DNA from: an uncultured Saprospiraceae bacterium
GTDB taxonomy: Bacteria; Bacteroidota; Bacteroidia; Chitinophagales; Saprospiraceae
Length of the DNA stretch: 64,000 nucleotides
Assembly (NCBI GenBank): GCA_943788055.1
Contig: CALSOU010000008.1
Location: forward strand, 1 to 64,000
Direction of reading: 5' to 3'
Shown here: in pieces, positions 19,164-29,261 of the stretch
Numbering within the stretch: position 1 is the first letter of the stretch
How the letters are laid out: every line of letters begins with the position of its first letter
Translations under genes and position numbers: made by a program
Notes under the pieces: generated by a model
The model's input: only the letters and a program-made list of their open reading frames with translations
Told to the model about the DNA's origin: nothing
Database searches by the model: none

Positions 19164-19171
19164 CAAAAGTA
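19164..19171 (-). promoter_or_regulatory. -7 promoter box for the PorV2-like gene
   Basis: On the minus strand this reads TACTTTTG, matching TAnnTTTG, about 65 bases upstream of the proposed start at 19097. Confidence 0.45.
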
Positions 19172-19215
19172 TAAACTTAATATTGAACCATTGTATTACA
19201 ATAGGAGTATAAAAA

Positions 19216-20913
19216 ATGACAAAACACACCATTTTTCTGCTTGCAAGCTGCTTTCTGATTGCAATATCTTGTAAGAATCAAGAAGCCATCCAGGTTTACG
19301 AAACTCAAAAATTGATCGAGGTTGATAGCATGGCGGTAGTCACGGCGCATCCTGAAGCATCAAAGATAGGACTAGAAATTTTAGAACAAGGAGGCAACGC
19401 AGTTGATGCGGCTATCGCAACTAATTTTGCATTAGCAGTTTGCTATCCCATCGCCGGAAATATTGGAGGAGGAGGCTTCATGATCTACCGAGATTCGTCG
19501 GGTCAAGTATCAGCACTTGATTTTAGGGAAAAAGCACCTCGAAGAGCTTTTCAAGACATGTACCTTGATTCAGATATGAATATTGTAAAAGATGCCAGTA
19601 CGCTTGGCGCTTTGGCAGCAGGTGTACCAGGAACTGTAGCTGGAATGGAAGCTGCGTTTCTCAAAGGAAGTCGATTAAAAGATTGGACAAAATTATTGCA
19701 GCCAGCGATCGATCTTGCAGAAAATGGCTTCAAGTTAACTTCTAGACAAGCTAAGAACTTAAACAACAATCAGCGCAAATTTCGCAAAGCAAATATGAAT
19801 ACGTCAGATTTCATATCAAGAAAATCATTCAAAGCAGGTCAGTTATTCACCCAAAAAGACCTAGCTAATACCTTGAGATTAATCCAATCAAATGGAGCTG
19901 ACGGTTTCTACAAAGGACTAGTAGCTGAGGATATAATAGAATGCATGGAACTTCAAGGCGGCATCATCACAGCCGAAGATCTAGAAAACTATACAGCTAA
20001 ATGGCGAGACCCCATTGCATTTGATTATAAAGAATATCGTGTTTTCTCCATGTCGCCTCCATCAAGCGGAGGTATAGTTCTTGCTCAGTTACTAAATGGG
20101 ATAGAACCATATCCAATTTCTGATTGGGGGTTTCAAGATCCCAGATCAATACACCTTATGGTTGAAGCTGAAAAACGAGCCTTCGCAGATCGCTCTGTTC
20201 ATCTTGGAGATCCAGATTTTTATACTGTTCCTGTCGATACCTTAATTTCGAAAGACTATACATTGAAAAGGATGGAAACCTATGATCCCGATAAGGCAAG
20301 CTTGATTGATTCAATTTCTACTAGCACGCTGGAAAGTGAAGAAACAACACATTTTAGCATTATTGATCAATGGGGCGGTGCAGTTTCTGTAACAACTACT
20401 TTGAATACAGCCTTTGGAAGCAAGGTAGTTGTTGATGGTGCTGGATTCATACTCAATAATGAAATGGATGATTTTAGTTCGAAAGTTGGAGAACCTAATT
20501 TTTATGGACTAGTTGGAGCTGAAGCAAATAAGATTGAAGCTGAAAAAAGAATGCTTAGTTCAATGACTCCTACCATCGTTGAAAAAGACGGAAAACTATT
20601 TATGATAGTTGGCACACCAGGTGGATCTACTATAATTACGTCTGTATTACAGACCATTGTGAATGTAATTGAATTTGATCTCGATTTGGTAGACGCCGTT
20701 CACAATTGTCGCTTTCATCATCAATGGAAACCAGAATTTGTATTTCTTGAAGATGGCTGTCTGCCAAATGATACTCGAAAAGCACTTTCAGCTCTTGGTC
20801 ACAAGCTGAAATCAAGATCTTCGATTGGTAGAGTAGAAGCTATTATGATTGACGAAAATGGCATTTCAGCCGTTGCAGACAATCGAGGTGATGACGACGC
20901 CAGAGGAAAGTAG
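19216..20913 (+). CDS. ggt: Gamma-glutamyltransferase, lipoprotein form
   Basis: A 565-residue N-terminal-nucleophile hydrolase. It starts with a lipoprotein signal (FLIAISC, Cys about residue 19), so it is probably anchored in the envelope. The family region AASKI-type GNAVDAAIATNFAL and the GNIGGGGFMIYR loop are present. The autocleavage and nucleophile site is ESEETTHFS, T377 by comparison with E. coli GGT. GTPGGS near 475 completes the small subunit. It cleaves gamma-glutamyl bonds, chiefly of glutathione. Monocistronic. Confidence 0.94.
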   Translation: MTKHTIFLLASCFLIAISCKNQEAIQVYETQKLIEVDSMAVVTAHPEASKIGLEILEQGGNAVDAAIATNFALAVCYPIAGNIGGGGFMIYRDSSGQVSALDFREKAPRRAFQDMYLDSDMNIVKDASTLGALAAGVPGTVAGMEAAFLKGSRLKDWTKLLQPAIDLAENGFKLTSRQAKNLNNNQRKFRKANMNTSDFISRKSFKAGQLFTQKDLANTLRLIQSNGADGFYKGLVAEDIIECMELQGGIITAEDLENYTAKWRDPIAFDYKEYRVFSMSPPSSGGIVLAQLLNGIEPYPISDWGFQDPRSIHLMVEAEKRAFADRSVHLGDPDFYTVPVDTLISKDYTLKRMETYDPDKASLIDSISTSTLESEETTHFSIIDQWGGAVSVTTTLNTAFGSKVVVDGAGFILNNEMDDFSSKVGEPNFYGLVGAEANKIEAEKRMLSSMTPTIVEKDGKLFMIVGTPGGSTIITSVLQTIVNVIEFDLDLVDAVHNCRFHHQWKPEFVFLEDGCLPNDTRKALSALGHKLKSRSSIGRVEAIMIDENGISAVADNRGDDDARGK

Positions 20914-21026
20914 AGTGTCTCATAGAAAAATATATACTAAGCATGTTTAATTAGATGAAGTCTACTCTTGATCTATGTATTGCAGTCAGAAATCGTCAGG
21001 TAATATCTACTTTCGATAATTCGGAT

Positions 21027-21034
21027 TAACTTTG
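21027..21034 (+). promoter_or_regulatory. -7 promoter box immediately before kdsA
   Basis: TAACTTTG ends only 4 bases before the kdsA ATG. Transcription from a Bacteroidota -7 box starts several bases further down, which puts the start of the mRNA at or very near the ATG and predicts a leaderless or nearly leaderless transcript. Confidence 0.5.
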
Positions 21035-21038
21035 CACA

Positions 21039-21845
21039 ATGACAGATTTATATACATCTCTTAAAAATCCAAACCAACTATTTTTCCTTACTGGACCATG
21101 TGTTGTAGAAGGAAAAGCACTGCTAGACGAAATTGCCAGTGAACTTAGTCGCTTACGCGAAAAGTATCAAGTGCCTATTGTCCTGAAGTCCAGCTATCGC
21201 AAGGCTAATCGAAGTCGCATTGATTCTTTTACTGGAATTGGAGATGTTAAAGCACTCGAGCTGCTAAAAAATGCTTCTGAAAAGTACAATTTGCCTACTG
21301 TCACTGATATCCATACCGAAGAAGATGCTAGTTTAGCAGCTGAATATGTCGACATACTGCAGATCCCCGCTTTCCTGTGCAGACAGACATCCCTACTAGT
21401 AGCCGCGGCAAAAACAAGGAAGATTATAAATATCAAGAAAGGTCAATTTCTCAGTCCTGATTCCATGGAATTCGCAGCTAAAAAAGTTACGGATTCAGGG
21501 AATTCTCAAGTACTATTAACAGAAAGAGGAACAACTTTCGGCTACACCGACTTGGTAGTTGACATGCGTGGATTTCCCATTATGAATGCTTTTGGATTTC
21601 CAACGATCATGGATGTAACACATTCTCTACAGCAGCCAAACCAGACTTCAGGCGTGACAGGAGGTCTACCTCATCTAATTCCTACGATTGCTTCATCAGC
21701 AGTAGCGGCAGGTGCAAACGGACTATTCATTGAAACACATCCTACACCTTCTACTGCCTTGTCTGACGGAGCAAACATGCTACCTCTTGCTGAGTTAGAA
21801 AAACTTATGATTCAATTGATTAACATAAAAAAAGCGGTTCTATAA
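21039..21845 (+). CDS. kdsA: 3-deoxy-D-manno-octulosonate 8-phosphate synthase
   Basis: A 268-residue cytosolic aldolase of normal length that condenses phosphoenolpyruvate with arabinose 5-phosphate to make KDO-8-P for lipopolysaccharide core. Characteristic blocks are FLTGPCVVEG (about 16-25), VLKSSYRKANRSR (48-60), TDIHTEEDA, DILQIPAFLCRQT (about 106-118) and the C-terminal FIETHPTPSTALSDGANML. Its stop codon overlaps the next start, so it is the first gene of a two-gene operon. Confidence 0.95.
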   Translation: MTDLYTSLKNPNQLFFLTGPCVVEGKALLDEIASELSRLREKYQVPIVLKSSYRKANRSRIDSFTGIGDVKALELLKNASEKYNLPTVTDIHTEEDASLAAEYVDILQIPAFLCRQTSLLVAAAKTRKIINIKKGQFLSPDSMEFAAKKVTDSGNSQVLLTERGTTFGYTDLVVDMRGFPIMNAFGFPTIMDVTHSLQQPNQTSGVTGGLPHLIPTIASSAVAAGANGLFIETHPTPSTALSDGANMLPLAELEKLMIQLINIKKAVL

Positions 21846-23383
21846 TGTCAGAATTGGTCGAAATAAAGGTCTCTCCTGACAATATCAACGATGAAACTAT
21901 CATCAGGGCAAAGCTTAAAAAACATCGTAAGTCTTCAGCCAAAATGAGCAAATTTGTGCTTCGCAGAAAATCACTCGATTCTCGTCAAAGGAATATATTC
22001 TACCTGATGAGATTTGAGGTTTACGACCAAGGTGAAGTACCAGTAAGTCACCACGAAACCGTTTACCAAAATGTTCAGAATAAACCAAGTGTGATTATCA
22101 TCGGTGCAGGTCCCGCAGGCTATTTTGCAGCGTTAAAACTAATTGAAAGAGGAATAAAGCCAATCGTTCTAGATCGTGGTAAAGATGTTCGCGCTAGGCG
22201 TCGAGATCTTCGAGCGATTCAACAGGATAGCAAAGTAAATGAACATTCAAATTACTGTTTTGGGGAAGGTGGTGCCGGTACTTATTCTGATGGTAAGCTC
22301 TACACGCGTTCGCAAAAAAGAGGAAACATTGTAGGAATCTTAAACACTCTGCACGATCACGGCGCTCCAGATGATATTTTGTTTGACGCACATCCACATA
22401 TAGGCTCAAACAAACTGCCAAAAATCGTCTCGAACATCAGAGAGACTATTCTAAAACATGGAGGCGAAGTTCATTTTGAACATTTTGTTACGGACTTAAT
22501 CATAAATAATGACAAAATTGAAGGCTGTGAAACCTCCGATGATCAGCGATTTTATTCCAATGCGGTTATCTTAGCTACTGGGCATTCAGCAAGAGATATT
22601 TTCGAATTGCTTCGCAAGAAAGGAATAAAGCTCGAGGCAAAAGAATTTGCTCTTGGAGTACGTATTGAGCACCCTCAAAGTCTCGTTGATGCCCTTCAGT
22701 ACCGTCAAAACCCTAGACATCCTGAATTACCTGCTGCTAGTTATAGATTAACGACCCAAGTAAACAATAAAGGTGTATTCAGCTTTTGCATGTGCCCCGG
22801 TGGTTTAATCGTTCCGGCAGCAACACATCCCGGAGAACTTGTGGTTAATGGAATGTCACTTTCTAGACGAGATTCACCATATTCAAACAGCGGTTTTGTC
22901 ACTGCTGTCGACAAAGAGGATTTTAAAGACTTCGAAGAACTAGGAATTTTCGCAGGATTGGAGTATCAAAAGCATTTTGAACAAGTAATGTGGCAACATG
23001 GGGATGGGTCCCAAAAGGCACCAGCTCAGTTAGTACAAGACTTCCTTAAAGGCCGACTTTCAGAGAATCTTCTCGATACATCGTATATACCAGGTATCTA
23101 TTCAGCCCGAATAGATCAATTGCTCCCTTCTCCTATAGTAGAGAGATTAAGAGCTGGACTTAGAGCTTTCGGCAAGCGCTACCCCAGTTATATAGGCCCA
23201 AAGGCCCAGATTATCGGAATCGAAAGCCGTACTTCTTCTCCGATTCGAATTCCAAGAAACAAAGACGGTCAACATGTCGAGATCGGAGGACTATATCCTT
23301 GCGGAGAAGGTGCTGGATATGCAGGAGGAATACTTTCCGCATGCATGGATGGAGAAAAAATTGCCAATAAAATTGAAATCTAG
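21845..23383 (+). CDS. FAD-dependent oxidoreductase of the COG2509 type
   Basis: A 512-residue flavoprotein. Residues 1-75 form a small N-terminal domain, followed by a dinucleotide fold GAGPAG at 87-92, then FGEGGAGTYSDGKLYTR (about 139-155), ALGVRIEHPQ and a C-terminal PCGEGAGYAGGI flavin-binding motif. These match the widely conserved but uncharacterised FAD-dependent dehydrogenase family; the substrate is unknown. It overlaps the kdsA stop by one base, so translation is probably coupled, but a functional link with KDO synthesis is not established. Confidence 0.85.
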   Translation: MSELVEIKVSPDNINDETIIRAKLKKHRKSSAKMSKFVLRRKSLDSRQRNIFYLMRFEVYDQGEVPVSHHETVYQNVQNKPSVIIIGAGPAGYFAALKLIERGIKPIVLDRGKDVRARRRDLRAIQQDSKVNEHSNYCFGEGGAGTYSDGKLYTRSQKRGNIVGILNTLHDHGAPDDILFDAHPHIGSNKLPKIVSNIRETILKHGGEVHFEHFVTDLIINNDKIEGCETSDDQRFYSNAVILATGHSARDIFELLRKKGIKLEAKEFALGVRIEHPQSLVDALQYRQNPRHPELPAASYRLTTQVNNKGVFSFCMCPGGLIVPAATHPGELVVNGMSLSRRDSPYSNSGFVTAVDKEDFKDFEELGIFAGLEYQKHFEQVMWQHGDGSQKAPAQLVQDFLKGRLSENLLDTSYIPGIYSARIDQLLPSPIVERLRAGLRAFGKRYPSYIGPKAQIIGIESRTSSPIRIPRNKDGQHVEIGGLYPCGEGAGYAGGILSACMDGEKIANKIEI

Positions 23384-23454
23384 GATAGGATTTGGACTTT
23401 TCCTGTTTCTCATGAGGGTATAAAATAAGAAGGTTAGAAATTCAATATATTATT

Positions 23455-23462
23455 TACTTTTG
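23455..23462 (+). promoter_or_regulatory. -7 promoter box for the DoxX-family gene
   Basis: TACTTTTG matches TAnnTTTG, 20 bases before the ATG at 23483. Confidence 0.5.
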
Positions 23463-23482
23463 CGAACCCTAGAGTAAAAAAC

Positions 23483-23899
23483 ATGAAAGATATAATTGAT
23501 CTTGTTGCACGATTCTGTTTGTCTGCAATCTTTATTTTTGAAGCATACGATTCGATATCTTTTTTTGGCAAAACCAAGAATACAATGTCCGCCTACGGAA
23601 TAGAATGGAATCAAGACTTTCTACTTTCTTGCGTTGTAACAGTTTTGATTTTTGGAGCTATATTAATATTGATAGGATACTACGCCAATATCGGTGCATT
23701 TCTAGTTCTGCTCTACATGATACCTATAACATTTATCGTGTATTCTTTTTGGAATGATCCAAAAGACGTTCAACGCATTCAGTCGATCATGTTTATGAAA
23801 AACATTGCTATAATAGGAGGTTTGCTTTTATTGATCGTTAATGGCACGGGTAAATACAGTGTCAAGCGTTTGATTCATGTTCTGCGACTTCCTAAATAA
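23483..23899 (+). CDS. DoxX-family small membrane protein
   Basis: A 138-residue protein with four hydrophobic helices. The pattern matches DoxX: an N-terminal RFCLSAIFIFEAYDSI helix, an amphipathic loop, GAILILIGYYANIGAFLVLLYMIPITF, and a last helix GGLLLLIVNG. DoxX relatives accompany quinone- or thiol-linked redox enzymes, but most have no known activity. It converges on the K+ channel gene with only 12 bases between their ends. Confidence 0.7.
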   Translation: MKDIIDLVARFCLSAIFIFEAYDSISFFGKTKNTMSAYGIEWNQDFLLSCVVTVLIFGAILILIGYYANIGAFLVLLYMIPITFIVYSFWNDPKDVQRIQSIMFMKNIAIIGGLLLLIVNGTGKYSVKRLIHVLRLPK

Positions 23900-23911
23900 A
23901 TCAGCAACTGC

Positions 23912-24787
23912 TCAAAAAGTTCTATCCTCATCATCCATCGGATGATTTTCAATATCTATTTTACCAGCGCAATACTTACAGTACACCGCATCCGAATCAT
24001 GACCTTCTCTGCCGCAATTCATGCAAAGTTGTGATGTTATATCTTGTTTCTTTTTTGCTTCTGAGTACATTTCAGAACTCACAATTCCTGTAGGAACAGC
24101 AATTACCGCATAACCAAGAACCATTACTAAGGCAGCAAGAAATTGTCCTAAATTCGTCTGCGGAGAAATATCTCCATAGCCCACCGTCGTCATTGTTACT
24201 ATTGCCCAATAAATCGATCTTGGAATACTATCAAAACCGGAGTTAGACCCTCCTTCAACAAAATACATCAGTGATCCTAGGATATTTACCATTAAGAAGA
24301 TAAAAAACAGAAATATAAATATTTTGTCCCTACTTGCTTTGAGAGACCTAAGTATAAAGGAACCTTGGTTCAAGAAGCCTACCATTTTGAAAATCCTAAA
24401 AACTCTCAAGAGTCGGAGCGCACGAATAACCATAAGCGAATGGGTTCCAGCAACAACTAGACTCAGATAAGTAGGTAAAATTGCTAGCAAATCAATAATA
24501 CCATAGTACGAGAGTGCATACTTTTTAGGTCGATATGAGCAATACAAGCGAAAGATATACTCAGCAGTAAAGAAAATAGTTAAAACCCACTCAAGGCCAT
24601 TTAAGAATGCCCCATAGTTGTTTGCTATTGACGGTACACTCTCCAGATTAACAACAAGTATACTCAGAGCAATAAAGATGATAAGAAATATATCAAATAC
24701 CTTACCGTACTGCGTATCAGCCTCAAAAATGATTTCATGCATTTTTGATTGCAATGGACTAAAATTTCTTTCTTTCTTACCAGCCAT
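23912..24787 (-). CDS. Voltage-gated K+ channel with C-terminal zinc ribbon
   Basis: A 291-residue six-helix channel. S1-S3 lie at about 30-110. S4 carries regularly spaced arginines (R122, R125, R128, R131 in RALRLLRVFRIF). The selectivity filter is T201-D206 (TVGYGD), followed by S6. After S6 comes a cytosolic tail with four cysteines, C255, C258, C270 and C273, spaced like a zinc ribbon, and an acidic end. This gives a Kv-type potassium channel of the inner membrane with an unusual metal-binding tail instead of a nucleotide-binding or RCK domain. Monocistronic. Confidence 0.88.
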   Translation of the reverse strand: MAGKKERNFSPLQSKMHEIIFEADTQYGKVFDIFLIIFIALSILVVNLESVPSIANNYGAFLNGLEWVLTIFFTAEYIFRLYCSYRPKKYALSYYGIIDLLAILPTYLSLVVAGTHSLMVIRALRLLRVFRIFKMVGFLNQGSFILRSLKASRDKIFIFLFFIFLMVNILGSLMYFVEGGSNSGFDSIPRSIYWAIVTMTTVGYGDISPQTNLGQFLAALVMVLGYAVIAVPTGIVSSEMYSEAKKKQDITSQLCMNCGREGHDSDAVYCKYCAGKIDIENHPMDDEDRTF

Positions 24788-24851
24788 GAAAACTACAAAG
24801 TTATTCGTTTATTTACCAATATACAAAGTTAACAAAGAACCAAAAATACAG

Positions 24852-27211
24852 CTATTCTACAATTCGGAACTCAATTTGATCTCTATTTCCTTCCTCATCA
24901 ATGATAAGCACTTTATGTATATCGGCACTACAACTGATCTTCCGTTCGTGAATAGACTTAGTTTCGCCCAAAAACTGACCATCGAGATGCCAGAATACCT
25001 TTTCATCCTCATTTTCATGAAATGCTTGCACGACAATAGGATTTCGTTGACCATCACCTATTTTTGGTTGATATATTTCAAGTCCATCCTCTGGATAAAT
25101 TATTTTGACGGTCTGCTTTTGCTCAAAGTCCCTACATGAGGGATGCATCGGTGGTCGTTCTACAAAAACAGCCTCTTCCTGTAAATAATATCGAATTCTA
25201 CTCGGCACTACGAACCTTGTCTCTTCCTTGGCTATTTGAATATCATAACATTGAGCAGCTACCTCATACTGTTCACTACTATCAAGATAGATTCTTTGAT
25301 GGTAGGTGCAAACTGGCAAATCTTGTGATGAGTATGATACCAACTGAGTTTCTTTTGGACAAACACTACTTGCCGCATGACCGCTTACTGAACAAACTTC
25401 TAACTCCTTAAAATCGTCGATCGGTTCCGTAAACCAACTGTTATTTGGTAGGGAATTTAATACTCTAAAAAATATGGGTGCAGCAACTTTAGAACCGATC
25501 AAACCTGGTCGACCTTCTCCGTCTGCATTCCCTACCCAAACGCCAATCGCGTATCTCCCATTTACACCGATAGACCAAGCGTCTTTGAATCCGTTGCTAG
25601 TTCCGGTCTTCCAAGAAATTAGCTTGCTTGACTCGTATAACTCCCAGCCTCCTTGTTCATCAGGTCTAGAAACATTTCGCGTATTATTGAACGCATTCCA
25701 AATCCCAACGTTTTTAAGAATCAAAGGATCTTTTTTCAATTTCTGATTCTCATTATTGATATCATCGGTAGATGATAGCAACCTGCATTGGATCTTATCC
25801 AACTCATCGTAAAATCCATCATTTGCAGCATGCGCTAGCATTGACTTCCCCATCCAAGCATAGGCATTTGTAAGATCCCATAGGGAAGACTCCGCACCTC
25901 CTAAAATGAGTGGAATTCCGTAATAGTTAGCATTGTATCGTATGTCTTCCAAACCCAATTCTAGACACAATAGTCGAAATTTTTCAATACCATATTGCTG
26001 TAGCAGGTAGGCAAATGGAATGTTGAGGGACTGAATTAGCGCTTGATTTGCGGGAACTAAACCTTGGTACTTTTTATTAAAATTCTGCGCTAAAAAACCC
26101 TGCATAGAAATCGGATAATCTGGTAAATATGATTTCTCCAGAATAAGTCCTTCATTAAGAGAAGCAGCATAAAGGAAAGGCTTCAATAGGGAGCCGGTAC
26201 TTCTCGGTGCCTGTACGATATCGACAAACTCCTGATTTGTGGATCCAGTTGTTGGCAGATTTCCAACATAAGCAATAGCTTTATTTTCAACAATGTCTAT
26301 TACTAAGATAGATACGTTATGAACGTTATTCTCAGCTAATGGCACCTTGTATGCTTGAGCGATCTGATTACATTGGTTCTGAATTTGAAAATCAATTGTG
26401 CTATTGAAAATGGACGGTCCGTGCGTTTGTTGAAGGTATTGCAATAGATGAGGTGCATGTTGAGGAAGAGCTAAAGGTTTAGTTGGCACTGATTCTAGGA
26501 TTGCTGCTTCATAAGTTTGATCATCAATTTCACCGGTGTCTTTCAACTTGCTCAACAACATGTTTCGTTTCAATTTGAGTAAGTCTCTATTCTTATACGT
26601 ATTTATTAATCCCGGACTATTTGGAAGGACGGCAAGTAAGGACGCTTCTGACCAACTCAATCGATCAATTGGCTTTCCAAAGTATCGCCACGCTGCAGTT
26701 TCAATTCCGATCACATTGCCTCCGAATGGAGCGTGATTAGCGTAATTCAAGAGTATCTCATCTTTGCTCAGCCTGAATTCTAGTCTCGTAGCCAGAATTA
26801 TTTCGATCAGTTTTTCAAATACGGTTCGAGGTGGATTTTTCCGATGAAGTCTAATTGTTTGCATCGTTATGGTAGAAGCTCCACTCACAATTTTAGATAC
26901 CTGTATATTTTGCTTTAGCGCCCTTGCAAGAGTTAAAAATCAACTCCTATATGCTTAAAAAATCGCTTGTCCTCAAAAGCAAGTACTGCCGTAATATACT
27001 TCCTTGGTAATTCTTCTCGATGCGGAAAATACCATTGCTCCTCGTCCGAAACTGATGCAGATAATAATCTTCAATCTTCAGCGTAGAGAACTGAACTATG
27101 CGTTACATTCTGGAATAATTGAGAAGGAAGGCAATGATAATACGAAACCAAGACAACACCGAGCATCACCAATAAAAAAACAGATCCTAATCGTCTTTTC
27201 TTCTTTGCCAT
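24852..27211 (-). pseudogene. pbpC: Penicillin-binding protein 1C gene, broken near the 5' end
   Basis: PbpC is an inner-membrane peptidoglycan glycosyltransferase/transpeptidase. The start at 27211 (MAKKKRRLGS, then a membrane helix) is followed by a stop at codon 47 (TGA at 27071-27073, where Gly is expected in the DxxGRLLSA block). There is also a one-base deletion in a T-run near 26935-26939, inside the GT51 domain just after EDKRFFKHIGVDF. Past that the frame is open to the end: GASTITMQTIRL, transpeptidase TGSLLKP, KTGTSNGFKDAW, and a PbpC-type C-terminal domain. A product from an internal start near 26888 would lack the catalytic Glu of the glycosyltransferase. Only two lesions, so the damage looks recent. 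Confidence 0.88.
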
Positions 27212-27283
27212 CTTAATAATAGAACGATGAACAATGATTTTAGGATTTGCCTTAGCAAGACTAAGAACTATCTAAATTCAATG

Positions 27284-28318
27284 TTAACCAATAAAATCGA
27301 CGTCTGCAGAATAAGGATAACTCATCAGATATCGTATAGCCTGGTCGACTGGAAAATCTTCATAAATAATCTTATAAAGCATATTGGTAATTGGTGCATC
27401 AATCTTATAGAAGTTGCCCAACAGATATGCAATTTTTAGCGTACGTACACCTTCCGCAACCTCATTTGGATCTAGTAAAATCTCTTCCATCTTTAGCCCA
27501 CTAGCTATGGCACGACCAAAGGTAAAATTTCGACTGCTTTCACTAGTTGCGGTAGCAATTAGATCGCCTATTCCTGCAGTACCTAAGAATGCACGTTCAT
27601 GGATTCCGACTGCCTTTCCAAAATACACCATTTCCCTCAAGCCCCTCGTTATCAGTAGCGCTTCTATATTTTTGCCAAGCTTCTTCTCACGGAGCATGCC
27701 GCTAGCAAGTGCAATAATATTCTTATACGCTCCAGCAAATTCAGCACCCCTAATCTCATTGGAACCGAAAACAAAAAATGAGCTGTTACTTAGAAGTTGA
27801 TGACCAATCTTGATGACTTCTTCAAATTCGCTTGCAATTACAGTTGCCGCAGGTAGGCCGGCCATAATTTCGTTTGATAGATTTGGACCGCTCATACAAC
27901 CTACCCTCAACACACTAGTTTCATCTTGGATGACTTCACTCATACTGAAAATCTGATCCTTGGATAAAAAGGCAATAGGCTCGTCGGCTTTTAACTTGAC
28001 ATCTAGCCCCTTTGTACCATGAATGATTATATGACGCGGTGATACATAAGGACTAAGCTCTTGCATCATCATCCTAAAATTAGCTGATGGAACTACTGGG
28101 AATAAAACATCGCACTCCTCAGCCACAAGGCTCAATGCCTTGGTTGCCTTGATGTTTTCTCTCAATTCATAACCTCTATTTGTGTGTTTTTCGTTGATGT
28201 TGATCACCTGATGTTCATGCTTAGCATAAATCAACACATCCGAATTGAAAGACAACAAATTGGCAACAGTTGTACCAAAACTTCCAGCACCGATAACACC
28301 AACTTTTTTCTTTCTCAT
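27284..28318 (-). CDS. gpsA: NAD(P)-dependent glycerol-3-phosphate dehydrogenase
   Basis: A 344-residue cytosolic enzyme that makes sn-glycerol 3-phosphate for phospholipids. I place the start at 28318 (MRKKKVGVIGAG), because the Rossmann motif GAGSFG then falls at residues 10-15 as in the family; the frame extends 13 codons upstream to 28357. Further motifs are HGTKGLD, SGPNLSNEI, and the catalytic region FAGAYKNIIALASGM with GTAGIGDLIATATSESSRNF. Normal length and intact, next to the broken pbpC. Confidence 0.93.
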   Translation of the reverse strand: MRKKKVGVIGAGSFGTTVANLLSFNSDVLIYAKHEHQVININEKHTNRGYELRENIKATKALSLVAEECDVLFPVVPSANFRMMMQELSPYVSPRHIIIHGTKGLDVKLKADEPIAFLSKDQIFSMSEVIQDETSVLRVGCMSGPNLSNEIMAGLPAATVIASEFEEVIKIGHQLLSNSSFFVFGSNEIRGAEFAGAYKNIIALASGMLREKKLGKNIEALLITRGLREMVYFGKAVGIHERAFLGTAGIGDLIATATSESSRNFTFGRAIASGLKMEEILLDPNEVAEGVRTLKIAYLLGNFYKIDAPITNMLYKIIYEDFPVDQAIRYLMSYPYSADVDFIG

Positions 28319-28409
28319 CTTGGTAAAATTAATCAATTCTGCGATTCGTTCAAGCATTCATATATACTACTATCGAAATAGCTTACTTTTATGTCGCGAA
28401 AGTAAATAG

Positions 28410-29261
28410 ATGCGAATAATAATTATACTTTTTCTCTTTTTATTAAGCTATACTGCTCAGAGTCAGTTAGATGATAGGTTTCGTTTTGGTAGTGTACATA
28501 AAGTGGAAGAAAGATCTTCATATAGTATTTTCTATCCGCTCAACAAATCTACGTACAAGGGAGTTGTTGTCTTAATTCACTCAAACCAGGCAAGTAATCC
28601 AGCAGTCTATGGTAACTTCATTAACAAACTGCTGACTGAAAATTTAATTGTCATTTATCCATCCTTTCAAAGTTTTGCTCAGAGCAATAATAAGCTCGAT
28701 AAAAAATTTATATCTGAATCATTGAAGCAAGCTTACGATGACATCAAAGTAAATTATGAAGATATCATGAGCTTACCTGTAGCGTTTATTGGACATAGTA
28801 TGGGTGGTGTGATTGCTTACGAAATGGCACTTGGACAGATCAGTGTTCCCAAAAAGCCTTCTTGCGTAATTAGCGTTTGTCCGGCTGAAGTGAGACATCA
28901 TAAGCTTGACATGCTTGATTATAACAAATTGGATTCCTATGATGTCTACCTCGTGATTGAAGAAGAAAAAGACAAATTCTATAGAAGAGGAACAGGCAAA
29001 CAGATCACTTCTGAGTTGCACAATGCTAAACGAAAGAAGTATATCTTGCACAAAAAATCAGAGGACAGCGACTCCAAGCATCTTAATTTTTGGTCACACA
29101 ACAAAGACTACAGTTCCAAAAATAACACGCTTGCAACCTATTTCAGTAAACGTTTGGGAAAGACTAACAAAGTAGACAAGGAGGTGTATTGGCCAATTAT
29201 GATACAAGCCTTGGACTGTGCTTTTTCACGTCAAGACTGCGACACATTTAGAACTCAATAG
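28410..29261 (+). CDS. Secreted alpha/beta-hydrolase
   Basis: A 283-residue protein with a signal peptide (cleavage after about residue 18, TAQSQ). The nucleophile elbow is GHSMGG with S130, preceded by a typical strand GVVVLIHSNQ that forms the oxyanion-side loop; a later Asp/His pair is plausible but not assigned. It looks like a periplasmic or secreted esterase/lipase-type hydrolase. A -7-like TACTTTTA lies about 27 bases upstream, back to back with a minus-strand TACTTTCG that could serve gpsA. Substrate unknown. Confidence 0.65.
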   Translation: MRIIIILFLFLLSYTAQSQLDDRFRFGSVHKVEERSSYSIFYPLNKSTYKGVVVLIHSNQASNPAVYGNFINKLLTENLIVIYPSFQSFAQSNNKLDKKFISESLKQAYDDIKVNYEDIMSLPVAFIGHSMGGVIAYEMALGQISVPKKPSCVISVCPAEVRHHKLDMLDYNKLDSYDVYLVIEEEKDKFYRRGTGKQITSELHNAKRKKYILHKKSEDSDSKHLNFWSHNKDYSSKNNTLATYFSKRLGKTNKVDKEVYWPIMIQALDCAFSRQDCDTFRTQ

